Shown piece by piece: positions 7,476 through 13,685 of a stretch of DNA of 13,844 nucleotides. Origin of the DNA: Pseudomonadota bacterium (lineage in GTDB: Bacteria; Pseudomonadota; Alphaproteobacteria; Caulobacterales; Caulobacteraceae); contig JAEXKM010000056.1 of the NCBI GenBank assembly GCA_023445705.1, positions 1 through 13,844 on the forward strand, in the 5' to 3' direction. The number at the start of each line of letters is the position of its first letter. Within the stretch, counting starts at the first letter, position 1. The translations under genes were made by a program, and so were the position numbers. The notes under the pieces are model-generated. The model was not told where the DNA came from. It was given only the letters and a program-made list of their open reading frames with translations, and searched no databases.

Positions 7476-7494
7476 ATGTAATCCATGCATACAT
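7476..7494. promoter_or_regulatory. Candidate LysR box
   Basis: ATGTA-N9-TACAT is a perfect 5-bp dyad containing the T-N11-A core of LysR-family sites, located in the gap between lysR (start 7458) and the amidohydrolase operon (start 7560). It ends 5 bases before a candidate -35 box. Confidence 0.55.
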
Positions 7495-7499
7495 CTAAT

Positions 7500-7528
7500 T
7501 TGAGAATGATGCGCTCCGAAGATACGAG
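7500..7528 (+). promoter_or_regulatory. Candidate promoter of the amidohydrolase operon
   Basis: TTGAGA (7500-7505), 17 bases, TACGAG (7523-7528). The -35 differs from TTGACA at one base; the -10 is weak, as expected for an activator-dependent promoter. It lies just after the LysR box and about 31 bases before the start codon. Confidence 0.35.
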
Positions 7529-7559
7529 GGGAAGGTGAACCCTGGCTTGGAAGGCCCCT

Positions 7560-9008
7560 ATGAGATCGTTGCTGATGGCCGCCGTTGCGGCGCTTTCCCT
7601 CGTTGGCTCAGGCGCTTGGGCGCAAGGCCGAGGGGACGTGATCCTGCGCCATGCGACGGTGGTGGATGTTGAGCGCGCCGAGCTGAAGTCCGACCAAGCC
7701 GTCGTCCTGACCGGGGACACCATCGTCGCAACTGGTGACGACAAGGCGATCTCGGCCGCATGGTCGGCGGCGAAGGTGGTCGATGCTGGCGGTCGGTATC
7801 TGATCCCAGGCCTTTGGGACATGCACGTCCACTTCGGCGGCGGCGAAGCGCTGATCGACGAGAACAAGGCGCTGCTGCCGCTCTACGTCGCCCACGGAAT
7901 CACGACCGTCCGCGACGCCTCCGGGGACCTGCCGTACCAGGTGCTCGCATGGCGGGGCGAAATCGCCAGCGGGAAGCTCTTCGGCCCGACCTTGCTGAGC
8001 TCGGGTCCGAAGATCGAGGGTATCGACCCCGTCTGGAAGGGCACGTTGGAGACCGGTTCCGAGGCGGACGTCGATCGGGCGCTGGCCAAGCTTCAGGGCC
8101 TCAAGGTCGATTTCGTGAAAATCACCGACAGCACGTTGAAGCCGCCGCTGTTCCTCTATGCGGTCAGCCAGGCGAAGGCGCTGGGCATGAAGACGTCCGG
8201 GCACATTCCAATGGCGCTTACCGTCGGCCAGGCGGTGGACGCCGGGCTGAGCTCGATCGAACACATCGACTACGCCTTCAAGGCGGGAGTGAAGGACGAG
8301 GGGGCCATCGCCACCGACTTCGCGGCGGGCCGGATCGATCGCGCGGAGGCCAATCGCCGGCTCGATGCGGGCTTCGATCGCGCGACCGCCATGGCGGCCT
8401 ATCGCAACCTGGCCGCCAAGGGAGTCTATGTGACGCCGACGCTCAACGGCGGCCGCATCCTGGCGTTCCTGGATCAGGACACGCACCAGAACGACCCGTA
8501 CCTCGCCTATATCGGTCCTAAGCTGCGCGAGACCTACAATTGGCGGATCGAGCGAGCCGCCAAGGCCGACGCCGCGGCGGTGGCCCTGCGCCACGCGCAC
8601 TTCGAGCGTGAGGCCGCGGTGCTGCCGATGCTGGAAGAGGCCGGCGTCACGATCATGGCCGGCACGGACGCGGGCTTCCTGAATTCCTTCAACTACCCGG
8701 GCATTGGGCTTCATGACGAACTGACCCTGTTCGTCGACAAGGGCCTGACCCCGGCCCAGGCCCTGGCCGCCGCCACGCGGGCGGGACCAGCCTGGTTCGG
8801 CCGCCTCGATCGCTACGGGGCGGTGGAGCAAGGCAAGGCGGCCGACCTCGTCCTGCTGGACGCCAATCCCCTGGAAGACATCGCAGCAACCCGGGCCATC
8901 CGCCTGGTGGTGTTGCGGGGCAAGCCCTATGACCGCGCGGCCCTGGACGGCATGCTGGCGCAGACCCGCGCAAAGGTCGCGGCATGGAATGCGGAGGCAG
9001 GCAAATGA
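7560..9008 (+). CDS. Exported amidohydrolase, imidazolonepropionase-like
   Basis: 482 residues of the metal-dependent amidohydrolase superfamily (COG1228-like). The signal peptide MRSLLMAAVAALSLVGSGAWA ends in AWA-Q, so the enzyme is probably periplasmic. Metal and catalytic residues appear in order: MHVHF (His89, His91) after LIPGLWD, FVKITDS with Lys187 as the possible carboxylated bridging lysine, SGHIP (His215), IEHIDYA (His235) and AGTDAG (Asp370). The protein ends with the usual GKAADLVLLDANPLEDI strand of the second beta domain. Relatives hydrolyse amide or imide bonds, including dipeptides and modified amino acids; the substrate here cannot be read from sequence. GGAAGG five bases upstream supports ATG 7560. 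It overlaps the next gene by four bases and is divergent from lysR with a candidate operator between. Confidence 0.92.
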   Translation: MRSLLMAAVAALSLVGSGAWAQGRGDVILRHATVVDVERAELKSDQAVVLTGDTIVATGDDKAISAAWSAAKVVDAGGRYLIPGLWDMHVHFGGGEALIDENKALLPLYVAHGITTVRDASGDLPYQVLAWRGEIASGKLFGPTLLSSGPKIEGIDPVWKGTLETGSEADVDRALAKLQGLKVDFVKITDSTLKPPLFLYAVSQAKALGMKTSGHIPMALTVGQAVDAGLSSIEHIDYAFKAGVKDEGAIATDFAAGRIDRAEANRRLDAGFDRATAMAAYRNLAAKGVYVTPTLNGGRILAFLDQDTHQNDPYLAYIGPKLRETYNWRIERAAKADAAAVALRHAHFEREAAVLPMLEEAGVTIMAGTDAGFLNSFNYPGIGLHDELTLFVDKGLTPAQALAAATRAGPAWFGRLDRYGAVEQGKAADLVLLDANPLEDIAATRAIRLVVLRGKPYDRAALDGMLAQTRAKVAAWNAEAGK

Positions 9009-10192
9009 CCGCACGGCTGTTCCGCAACGCCCTGCTGCCTGATGGGCGCGTCCAGGACCTGGCGGTCCGCGAGGGGCGTTTCGTCGCCCAAGCCGACGCC
9101 AGTTTCGAAACCTTGGACCTCACTGGCCTGACGATCCTGCCTGGATTGGTCGATGGCCATATCCACCTGGACAAGAGCTTCGTCGGCGACCGGTGGCGGC
9201 CTCACGAGCCGGCTTCGAGCCTCCGCGGTCGGCTGGCGATCGAGAAGCGGTTGCTGGGCCAGGCGCGCCCCGTCGCCGACCGGGCTGAAGCCCTGATCGC
9301 CCAAGCCCACAGCTTCGGGACGATCGCCATGCGTAGCCACGTCGACGTGGACGCGACGACGGGCCTTGCATCCCTCCACGCGGTCATGGCCGCCCGAGAA
9401 AAGTGGAAGGGCAGGGTGGAAATCGAGCTGGTCGCCTTCCCGCAGGCCGGTGTCGTGAGTTGTCCCGGTACGGCCGAACTGCTGGAGGCGGCGATCGCCG
9501 ATGGCGCCGAGGTGGTCGGCGGCATCGATCCGACCACCCTGGACGGCGCGGCCGAGGAACAACTGGATATCGTCTTCGGCATCGCCCAACGCCGCGGGGC
9601 CAAGATCGACATCCATCTGCACGAACCCGGCGCGCTCGGCATAGAGCAACTCCAGCGCATCGCGGCGCGGACGGTAGCGGGAGGCTTGGCTGGCCGCGTC
9701 GCCGTGAGCCACGCCTATGCATTGGGCGAGGTCACCCTCGACGCCGCGGCGCGCACGGCCGAGACGTTGGCCAAGGCCGGCGTTGCGATCATGACCAATG
9801 CCCCGGGTGGCAGGCCGTTTCCGCCGGTCGGTCTGCTACGCGCAGCCGGCGTGCGGGTCTTCAGCGGCAGCGACAACATTCGTGACGCCTGGTGGCCCTA
9901 TGGCGAGGGCGACATGCTGCGACGGGCGATGCTGGTGGGCTACGGCTCGCACTTCAACACGGACGATGAGTTGCTGGCGGCGATGGACCTTTGCAGCGGC
10001 GCGGCCGCCCAGGTGCTGGGCTTTGGGGCGACGGGCTTTGAGCCTGGTCGGGACGCCACCTTCCTGATCGTCGAGGCGCCTTGCGCCGCCGCCGCCGTGG
10101 CCGCGCCGCCTGCCGAACGCCGACTGGTGTTGCATGGTGAGATCCAGCCGCCCACCCGCTCGCCCGTCCTGGAGCGGTTGCTCGCGACCTAA
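9005..10192 (+). CDS. Cytosolic cytosine deaminase-like amidohydrolase
   Basis: 395 residues without a signal peptide, so cytosolic. Motifs follow the CodA/cytosine deaminase branch: GLVDGHIHLDKSFVGDRW (His52, His54), RSHVDVDA (111-118), AFPQAG (Gln147, matching the base-binding Gln of CodA), DIHLHEPGA (His204, Glu207), VSHAYAL (His236) and GSDNIRDAWWPYGEGDM (Asp290). All likely metal ligands and the proton-shuttle Glu are present, so it is probably active. Where CodA has a second Asp after the catalytic one, this protein has Asn291, so cytosine may not be its substrate. ATG 9005 is chosen over the upstream ATG 8984 because GGAGG lies seven bases before it and it forms an ATGA overlap with the preceding stop, typical of translational coupling. 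It is the second gene of the LysR-linked operon, ended by the hairpin at 10223. Confidence 0.9.
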   Translation: MTARLFRNALLPDGRVQDLAVREGRFVAQADASFETLDLTGLTILPGLVDGHIHLDKSFVGDRWRPHEPASSLRGRLAIEKRLLGQARPVADRAEALIAQAHSFGTIAMRSHVDVDATTGLASLHAVMAAREKWKGRVEIELVAFPQAGVVSCPGTAELLEAAIADGAEVVGGIDPTTLDGAAEEQLDIVFGIAQRRGAKIDIHLHEPGALGIEQLQRIAARTVAGGLAGRVAVSHAYALGEVTLDAAARTAETLAKAGVAIMTNAPGGRPFPPVGLLRAAGVRVFSGSDNIRDAWWPYGEGDMLRRAMLVGYGSHFNTDDELLAAMDLCSGAAAQVLGFGATGFEPGRDATFLIVEAPCAAAAVAAPPAERRLVLHGEIQPPTRSPVLERLLAT

Positions 10193-10222
10193 ATTCGAAT
10201 CTCTTCGCCAGGCCGCAAAGCC

Positions 10223-10250
10223 AAGCGCGCCGTGTGTCACGGCGCGCTTT
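10223..10250. terminator. Bidirectional intrinsic terminator
   Basis: A perfect 12-bp stem (AAGCGCGCCGTG with CACGGCGCGCTT) around a TGT loop, followed by TTT on the plus strand; the A-run on the other side gives TT on the minus strand. It lies 31 bases after the amidohydrolase operon and 43 bases beyond the 3' end of the convergent tRNA gene, so it can serve both. Confidence 0.8.
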
Positions 10251-10292
10251 CGCGCGTGTGCGTGACCGAACGATCTGGAGGGGAGGGCTAGA

Positions 10293-10382
10293 TGGCGGTG
10301 ACGGAGGGATTCGAACCCTCGATACCCTTTCGAGTATGACGATTTAGCAAACCGTTGCCTTCAGCCACTCGGCCACGTCACC
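10293..10382 (-). tRNA. tRNA-Ser (anticodon GCT)
   Basis: A 90-nt serine tRNA with encoded CCA. The acceptor stem GGTGACG pairs with CGTCACC and is followed by discriminator G. The anticodon stem ACGGT/ATCGT holds the loop TTGCTAA with anticodon GCT (10346-10348), which reads AGC and AGU. A long class II variable arm (TACTC..GGGTA) and the T-arm GAGGG-TTCGAAT-CCCTC are complete. The gene is transcribed toward the terminator at 10223-10250. No strong promoter could be named in 10383-10560, which also holds the leader of the divergent 86-residue protein. Confidence 0.96.
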
Positions 10383-10560
10383 AACCTGATGGACCGCTGC
10401 TTCGCCGCGGCCAAATCGGGTCGCACTCCATAGCCGAAACCGGCCCACGGGAGCAACGGCTGCGAACAAAGAAAACGCAGCTTCGCCGTTTCGTGAGGGT
10501 TCGAGGCTTGAGCACCACGCAGTTAAGGTTAAGTCTGTCGCCGTAGCCAAGGTTTGATCC

Positions 10561-10821
10561 ATGACTGACGGCCTGCAGCAGCGCCTGGACGCCAAGCTGG
10601 GCGAGCTTCGTAACGCCGGACGAAAGGTCGTCCTCATCGCGGCTAGCCCGGCCGACATCAAACAGTTGTTCATTGAGGGCGGGGAGGGCGCGATCCTCCT
10701 CGACTGCGATCCTGCGCGCGACACCGCCTGGTACGGCGACGTGGAACTGCAGGTATCGGAAGAACCCGGCACCCGGCTGATCATCGCCGGCGAGGAAGGG
10801 AGCCAGCAGGTCGCCGTTTAG
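10561..10821 (+). CDS. Hypothetical 86-residue acidic protein
   Basis: The family was not recognised. The protein begins MTDGLQQRLDAKLGELRNAG (a short amphipathic helix), then KVVLIAASPADIKQLFIEGG and GAILLDCDPARDTAWYGDVEL, ending in LIIAGEEGSQQVAV. No signal peptide or membrane helix is visible; alternating hydrophobic strands suggest a small alpha/beta fold. The coding call rests on high third-position GC, AAGG eight bases before the ATG, and a sensible protein composition. A direct repeat GTTAAGGTTAAG lies about 30 bases upstream of the start, and TTGAGC-N16-TAAGTC nearby is a weak promoter candidate. It is divergent from the tRNA and converges on the repeat-protein gene with a 30-base gap. 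Confidence 0.72.
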   Translation: MTDGLQQRLDAKLGELRNAGRKVVLIAASPADIKQLFIEGGEGAILLDCDPARDTAWYGDVELQVSEEPGTRLIIAGEEGSQQVAV

Positions 10822-10851
10822 GTTCTCGCAGGCAATCGCGCTCGGCCCAGC

Positions 10852-11544
10852 CTAGACCTTGTCCTCCGGCGGGGCGCTCTCGCCCTCGCTCTCGGGTGCG
10901 GTCAGGGGGCTTTGCTGGCCGCGCCAATCGGCGAAGCTGCGCTCGAAGTGGTCGCGCCTTTGCGAGCGGAAGGCTCGGTACTCGGTGTCGTACTTGCGCT
11001 GCTGCTCGGCGCGCCAGTCGGCATATTCGCGGTCATGACTACGAAGCTGCTCCTCCCGCCAGTCGAGGTAGTCGAGCTCGAATTCCAGATCCTGGTCGGG
11101 GTGATAGGCGTAGTCGGCGGGCGGCCCGAACTGCCGCACGCCCTTGTCCGTCGGATCGATCTCCTGGTCGCCATATGGCGGCTCGGCCGTCCGCGTGCGG
11201 GCCGGGGAGGGGCGGCGGCGGACTACGGATTCCCGATGACTGTGCGGCTCGATCCCGAACTCCTGCCCACCGTGAGGACCGTCCAGGCTGTAATAGCCCC
11301 GTGTCAGCGCATCCTCCTCGTCATACGGCAACTCGTGGTCGGGATGGCGGCCAGCTTCGAAACGGTGGCGCCAGGGCGCGTGACCGCTGTCCGGACGATG
11401 GCTCGACAGGGAACTGAACGATCGGTTGTCGGCGCCGTAGTAGCGCGCCTGGTCGGAGGAATAGCGGCCTTCCTCGCCGAAGCTTCGCCGGGAATCTCGT
11501 CGCGCGGCGTCGGCGCGCGGATCGTCGGGGGAGCGGTTCGGCAT
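10852..11544 (-). CDS. Disordered stress-type protein with four 15-residue aromatic repeats
   Basis: 230 residues, family not recognised. Residues 1-150 are low-complexity and rich in Arg, Asp, Ser, Tyr and His (for example GRYSSDQARYYGADN), so probably disordered. Residues about 159-211 hold four tandem 15-residue repeats: Tyr/Phe at 159, 174, 189, 204; Trp/Phe at 162, 177, 192, 207; Arg at 163, 178, 193, 208; pattern Y-x-x-W-R-x-E-Q with D-x-E-Y linking units. The region should form a charged helix. The tail is acidic (PESEGESAPPEDKV). No signal peptide. ATG 11544 is chosen because AGGAGG lies eight bases upstream; in-frame starts further upstream lack this and would run over the promoter. 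An exact EcfG-type promoter 31 bases upstream suggests general stress control. Function unknown; a soluble protective or scaffold role is only a guess. Confidence 0.82.
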   Translation of the reverse strand: MPNRSPDDPRADAARRDSRRSFGEEGRYSSDQARYYGADNRSFSSLSSHRPDSGHAPWRHRFEAGRHPDHELPYDEEDALTRGYYSLDGPHGGQEFGIEPHSHRESVVRRRPSPARTRTAEPPYGDQEIDPTDKGVRQFGPPADYAYHPDQDLEFELDYLDWREEQLRSHDREYADWRAEQQRKYDTEYRAFRSQRRDHFERSFADWRGQQSPLTAPESEGESAPPEDKV

Positions 11545-11574
11545 CGTGTGGTCCTCCTCGGCTTTCGAGAAGAA

Positions 11575-11599
11575 AACGATGTCCCCGCGGCCCCGTTCC
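11575..11599 (-). promoter_or_regulatory. EcfG (general stress sigma) promoter of the repeat-protein gene
   Basis: On the minus strand GGAAC (11599-11595), 16 bases, CGTT (11578-11575): an exact match to the alphaproteobacterial EcfG/SigT consensus. It lies 30 bases before the start codon, leaving a short leader that holds the AGGAGG, and just past the stop of the M20 peptidase gene. Confidence 0.75.
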
Positions 11600-11618
11600 G
11601 GCGCGCCGACCGATGGGA

Positions 11619-12890
11619 TCAGTTGACCCCAGCGACCGCCAGGATGGCCGCGAGCCCGACGCTCATGGCCTTGGCGCGGCCTTCCTTCTCGACATCGATC
11701 CACTCGTCCAGCGAATGGGCGCGTCCGCCCTTTCCTCCGCCCCCGATGGTGACGGCCGGGATGCCGAGGGCCATGGGCGCGTTCGAGTCGGTGGACGAGG
11801 CTTGATACTCGGGCTTGTAGCCCAGCGCTTCGATCGCGGCGGCCATGCTCTGGACCAGGGGCGTGTCCTTGGCGGTCTGGCCGGCGGGGCGGTCCCCGAT
11901 CGGCTTGATCTCGACGGCGACCTTGCCGACGGCGGTGGAGCGGGCGGCGTTCTCGTGGTCGACCGCCTGCTGCATGATGGTCTTGAAGCGGGCGTCCAGC
12001 TTGGCCAGTTCGCCGGCGTCGGCCGAGCGCATGTCGAACTCGGTGAAGACCTTGTCCGGAATGGCGTTGACAGAGGTGCCGCCGCCGGTGACGGAGGCCG
12101 AATAGGTCACCTTGGGCGTTGTCGGGACTTCGACCGTATAGAAGTCGGTGATCGCCTTGCCCATGGCCGCCAGCGGATTGACGATCCCGAAGGCGCCGTA
12201 GGAGTGCCCGCCGGGGCCGGTGAAGGTCACGCGGTAGCGCTTCGATCCCACGCCGATGTGGGTGATGCCATTGGGGCTGAGGCCGTCCACCGAGAAGAAG
12301 GCCTTGGTGCGGTCCTTGTACTTGCCCTCGTTGAAGAAGTAGCGGACGCCGCGGAGGTCGCCGGCGCCTTCCTCGCCCACCGTGCCGACGAACAGGATGT
12401 CGCTCTTGGTGCGGATCTTGGCCGCGTCCAGGGCGCGGATCCAGGCGAGCAGGACGGCCAGGTTATGGGTGTCGTCGGCGACGCCAGGCGCGTGCAGCTT
12501 CGTGCCCTCGCGCCGGACCTTCACGTCCGTACCCTCGGGGAAGACCGTGTCGAGGTGAGCCGAGACCACCACCACCGGCCCGCCCCCGGTTCCCTTGCGC
12601 AGGCCCATGACGTTGCCTTCCGGGTCGATCTCGACATTGGTCAGGCCATGCGCTTCGAACATCGCCTTATAGGCCTTGGCGCGAGCCGCCTCCTTGAAGG
12701 GCGGCGCCGGAATCTCGGTCAGGGTGATGATGTCGGCGACCGTGCGGTCGTGATCCTTGTCCAGCGTCGCGGTGGCGGTCTTGAACGCCGGACTCGCGAT
12801 GATCTTCGCCACGTCGTCCTTGGGCGCCGCAAGGGCGGACGAGGCGGCGAGCGCGGAAAGGGCGAGCGCCAGGGGCAGGCTGCGGGACAT
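11619..12890 (-). CDS. Exported M20-family metallopeptidase
   Basis: 423 residues from ATG 12890, with signal peptide MSRSLPLALALSALAASSALA, so periplasmic or secreted. The M20 di-zinc site is complete: VVVSAHLDTVFPEG (His112, Asp114), GVADDTHNLA (Asp139/140), TVGEEGAGDLRG (Glu173 as catalytic base, Glu174), FFSVDG (Asp202) and the C-terminal GGRAHSLDEWID supplying the last His. TGPGGHSYGAFG (His229) marks the start of the inserted lid/dimerisation domain. Relatives are aminopeptidases, dipeptidases or amidohydrolases for acylated amino acids; the specificity is unknown. An upstream in-frame start at 12923 would add 11 residues before the signal peptide and lacks a ribosome site, while GGAG lies five bases before 12890. 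The gene follows the sigma factor by 56 bases on the same strand and may be read from the sigma promoter. Confidence 0.92.
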   Translation of the reverse strand: MSRSLPLALALSALAASSALAAPKDDVAKIIASPAFKTATATLDKDHDRTVADIITLTEIPAPPFKEAARAKAYKAMFEAHGLTNVEIDPEGNVMGLRKGTGGGPVVVVSAHLDTVFPEGTDVKVRREGTKLHAPGVADDTHNLAVLLAWIRALDAAKIRTKSDILFVGTVGEEGAGDLRGVRYFFNEGKYKDRTKAFFSVDGLSPNGITHIGVGSKRYRVTFTGPGGHSYGAFGIVNPLAAMGKAITDFYTVEVPTTPKVTYSASVTGGGTSVNAIPDKVFTEFDMRSADAGELAKLDARFKTIMQQAVDHENAARSTAVGKVAVEIKPIGDRPAGQTAKDTPLVQSMAAAIEALGYKPEYQASSTDSNAPMALGIPAVTIGGGGKGGRAHSLDEWIDVEKEGRAKAMSVGLAAILAVAGVN

Positions 12891-12897
12891 GGGGGCT

Positions 12898-12920
12898 CCG
12901 GTCGAATTCGAGTCGACCGG
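12898..12920 (-). promoter_or_regulatory. Hairpin overlapping the M20 peptidase ribosome-binding site
   Basis: CCGGTCGA (12898-12905) and TCGACCGG (12913-12920) form a perfect 8-bp dyad with a 7-base loop. On the minus strand its 3' arm includes the GG of the GGAG that precedes ATG 12890. No T-run follows, so it is more likely a translation-modulating or protein-binding element than a terminator. Confidence 0.4.
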
Positions 12921-12946
12921 CATAGTAGCGGTGGGGACCTTGGCCG

Positions 12947-13483
12947 CTAGGCCCGGTTCGCCTCCGGACTGTCATGGGCCATCACGTCGGCAGGATCTTC
13001 TGCGTCCATGATCTTCAACAGCCTGGCTCGCGCGCGATTGACGCGGCTCTTGATGGTTCCGAGCGCGCAGCCGCAGATCTCCGCCGCCTCCTCGTAGGAC
13101 AGCCCGGCGGCGCCCACCAGGATCAGCGCCTCGCGGTGCTCGTCGGGAAGCTGGGCTAGCGCCGTTTGCAAGGCCCGCATGGCGACGCTCCAGTCCTGGG
13201 TGGGCGGGGTGCGGACATTGTTGGCGTACTCGCCGGTCTCGTCACGCACCTCACGGCGTCGACGGATCACCTGGGTGTAGTAGGTGTTTCGGAGGATCGT
13301 GAAGAGCCAGGCTCGAAGGTTTGTGCCCGGCTCGAACTTCTCGCGGTTCGTCCAGGCCTTGATGAGCGTGTCCTGCACCAGATCGTCGGCGTCCGACCCG
13401 TTGTGGCTCAAGGACCATGCGAAGGCCCGTAGCGCCGGGATCATCGCTACGACATCGCTGCGCCACTCGGCATCATCGCCCAT
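12947..13483 (-). CDS. EcfG-like ECF sigma factor (SigT/SigU type)
   Basis: 178 residues of the group IV sigma-70 family. Region 2 spans about 12-78 (IPALRAFAWSLS, DADDLVQDTLIKAW, EPGTNLRAWLFTILRNTYY); region 4 spans about 104-156 (LQTALAQLPDEHREALILV, GLSYEEAAEICGCALGTIK, SRVNRARARLL). Region 1 and an extra C-terminal domain are absent. The wording FEPGTNLRAWLFTILRN and AAGLSYEEAAEI is typical of the alphaproteobacterial general-stress class EcfG (ECF15), which directs polymerase to GGAAC/CGTT promoters and is normally held by the anti-sigma NepR. No nepR or phyR lies next to it, so it is more like a secondary paralogue (as SigU in Caulobacter) than the core regulator. GAGG five bases before ATG 13483 supports the start. 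Its own promoter matches the EcfG consensus, so it is probably controlled by EcfG or itself. Confidence 0.9.
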   Translation of the reverse strand: MGDDAEWRSDVVAMIPALRAFAWSLSHNGSDADDLVQDTLIKAWTNREKFEPGTNLRAWLFTILRNTYYTQVIRRRREVRDETGEYANNVRTPPTQDWSVAMRALQTALAQLPDEHREALILVGAAGLSYEEAAEICGCALGTIKSRVNRARARLLKIMDAEDPADVMAHDSPEANRA

Positions 13484-13541
13484 CCTGACCTCAATCCGCC
13501 CGCCTTATGCGCGACCGCGAGCGTTCGATGCGTGGTCTCTC

Positions 13542-13566
13542 AACGCGTCCTTTCAGCAACCGTTCC
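13542..13566 (-). promoter_or_regulatory. EcfG-type promoter of the sigma factor gene
   Basis: On the minus strand GGAAC (13566-13562), 16 bases, CGTT (13545-13542), an exact consensus match with the same spacing as the copy at 11575-11599. It lies 58 bases upstream of the sigma start codon. Confidence 0.78.
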
Positions 13567-13630
13567 GGGTTGCGATCTGCGGCGGAGGCCCCAGATTCTG
13601 GAACCAGGTTCGCCCAGCGGCGCTAGCCGT

Positions 13631-13656
13631 TGGTGCGCGGTTCAGGCTGCGCACCA
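13631..13656. promoter_or_regulatory. Inverted repeat upstream of egtB
   Basis: TGGTGCGC-N10-GCGCACCA is a perfect 8-bp dyad ending 29 bases before the egtB start codon. It could be a repressor operator or a leader hairpin. No EcfG-type promoter was found on the plus strand in this 202-base gap. Confidence 0.35.
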
Positions 13657-13685
13657 TTGGTGATGAACGGGTGGTGGAGCGGTGA

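Noticed and set aside
7608..9014. 468-codon minus-strand open frame opposite the exported amidohydrolase
   Set aside because: Same GC-driven antisense effect; no recognisable domain and no ribosome site.
10501..10545. GTTAAGGTTAAG direct repeat before the 86-residue protein as a CtrA or iteron site
   Set aside because: The two TTAA copies are only two bases apart and there are only two units; no known site fits.
10912..11805. 297-codon plus-strand open frame with hydrophobic stretches opposite the repeat protein
   Set aside because: It looks membrane-like only because Asp/Glu/Arg-rich codons read backwards give Val/Leu/Ala; it also overlaps the M20 gene and the EcfG promoter. The minus-strand gene has AGGAGG and an exact promoter.
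11613..12950. 445-codon plus-strand open frame opposite the M20 peptidase
   Set aside because: Mirror frame of a gene with complete metallopeptidase motifs and signal peptide; low-complexity product.
13600..13630. GGAAC on the plus strand before egtB as an EcfG promoter
   Set aside because: The next CGTT is 23 bases away, outside the allowed spacing.
13284..13685. Plus-strand open frame ending directly before the egtB start
   Set aside because: Mostly antisense to the sigma gene, no ribosome site or domain; its TGA only happens to abut the egtB ATG.
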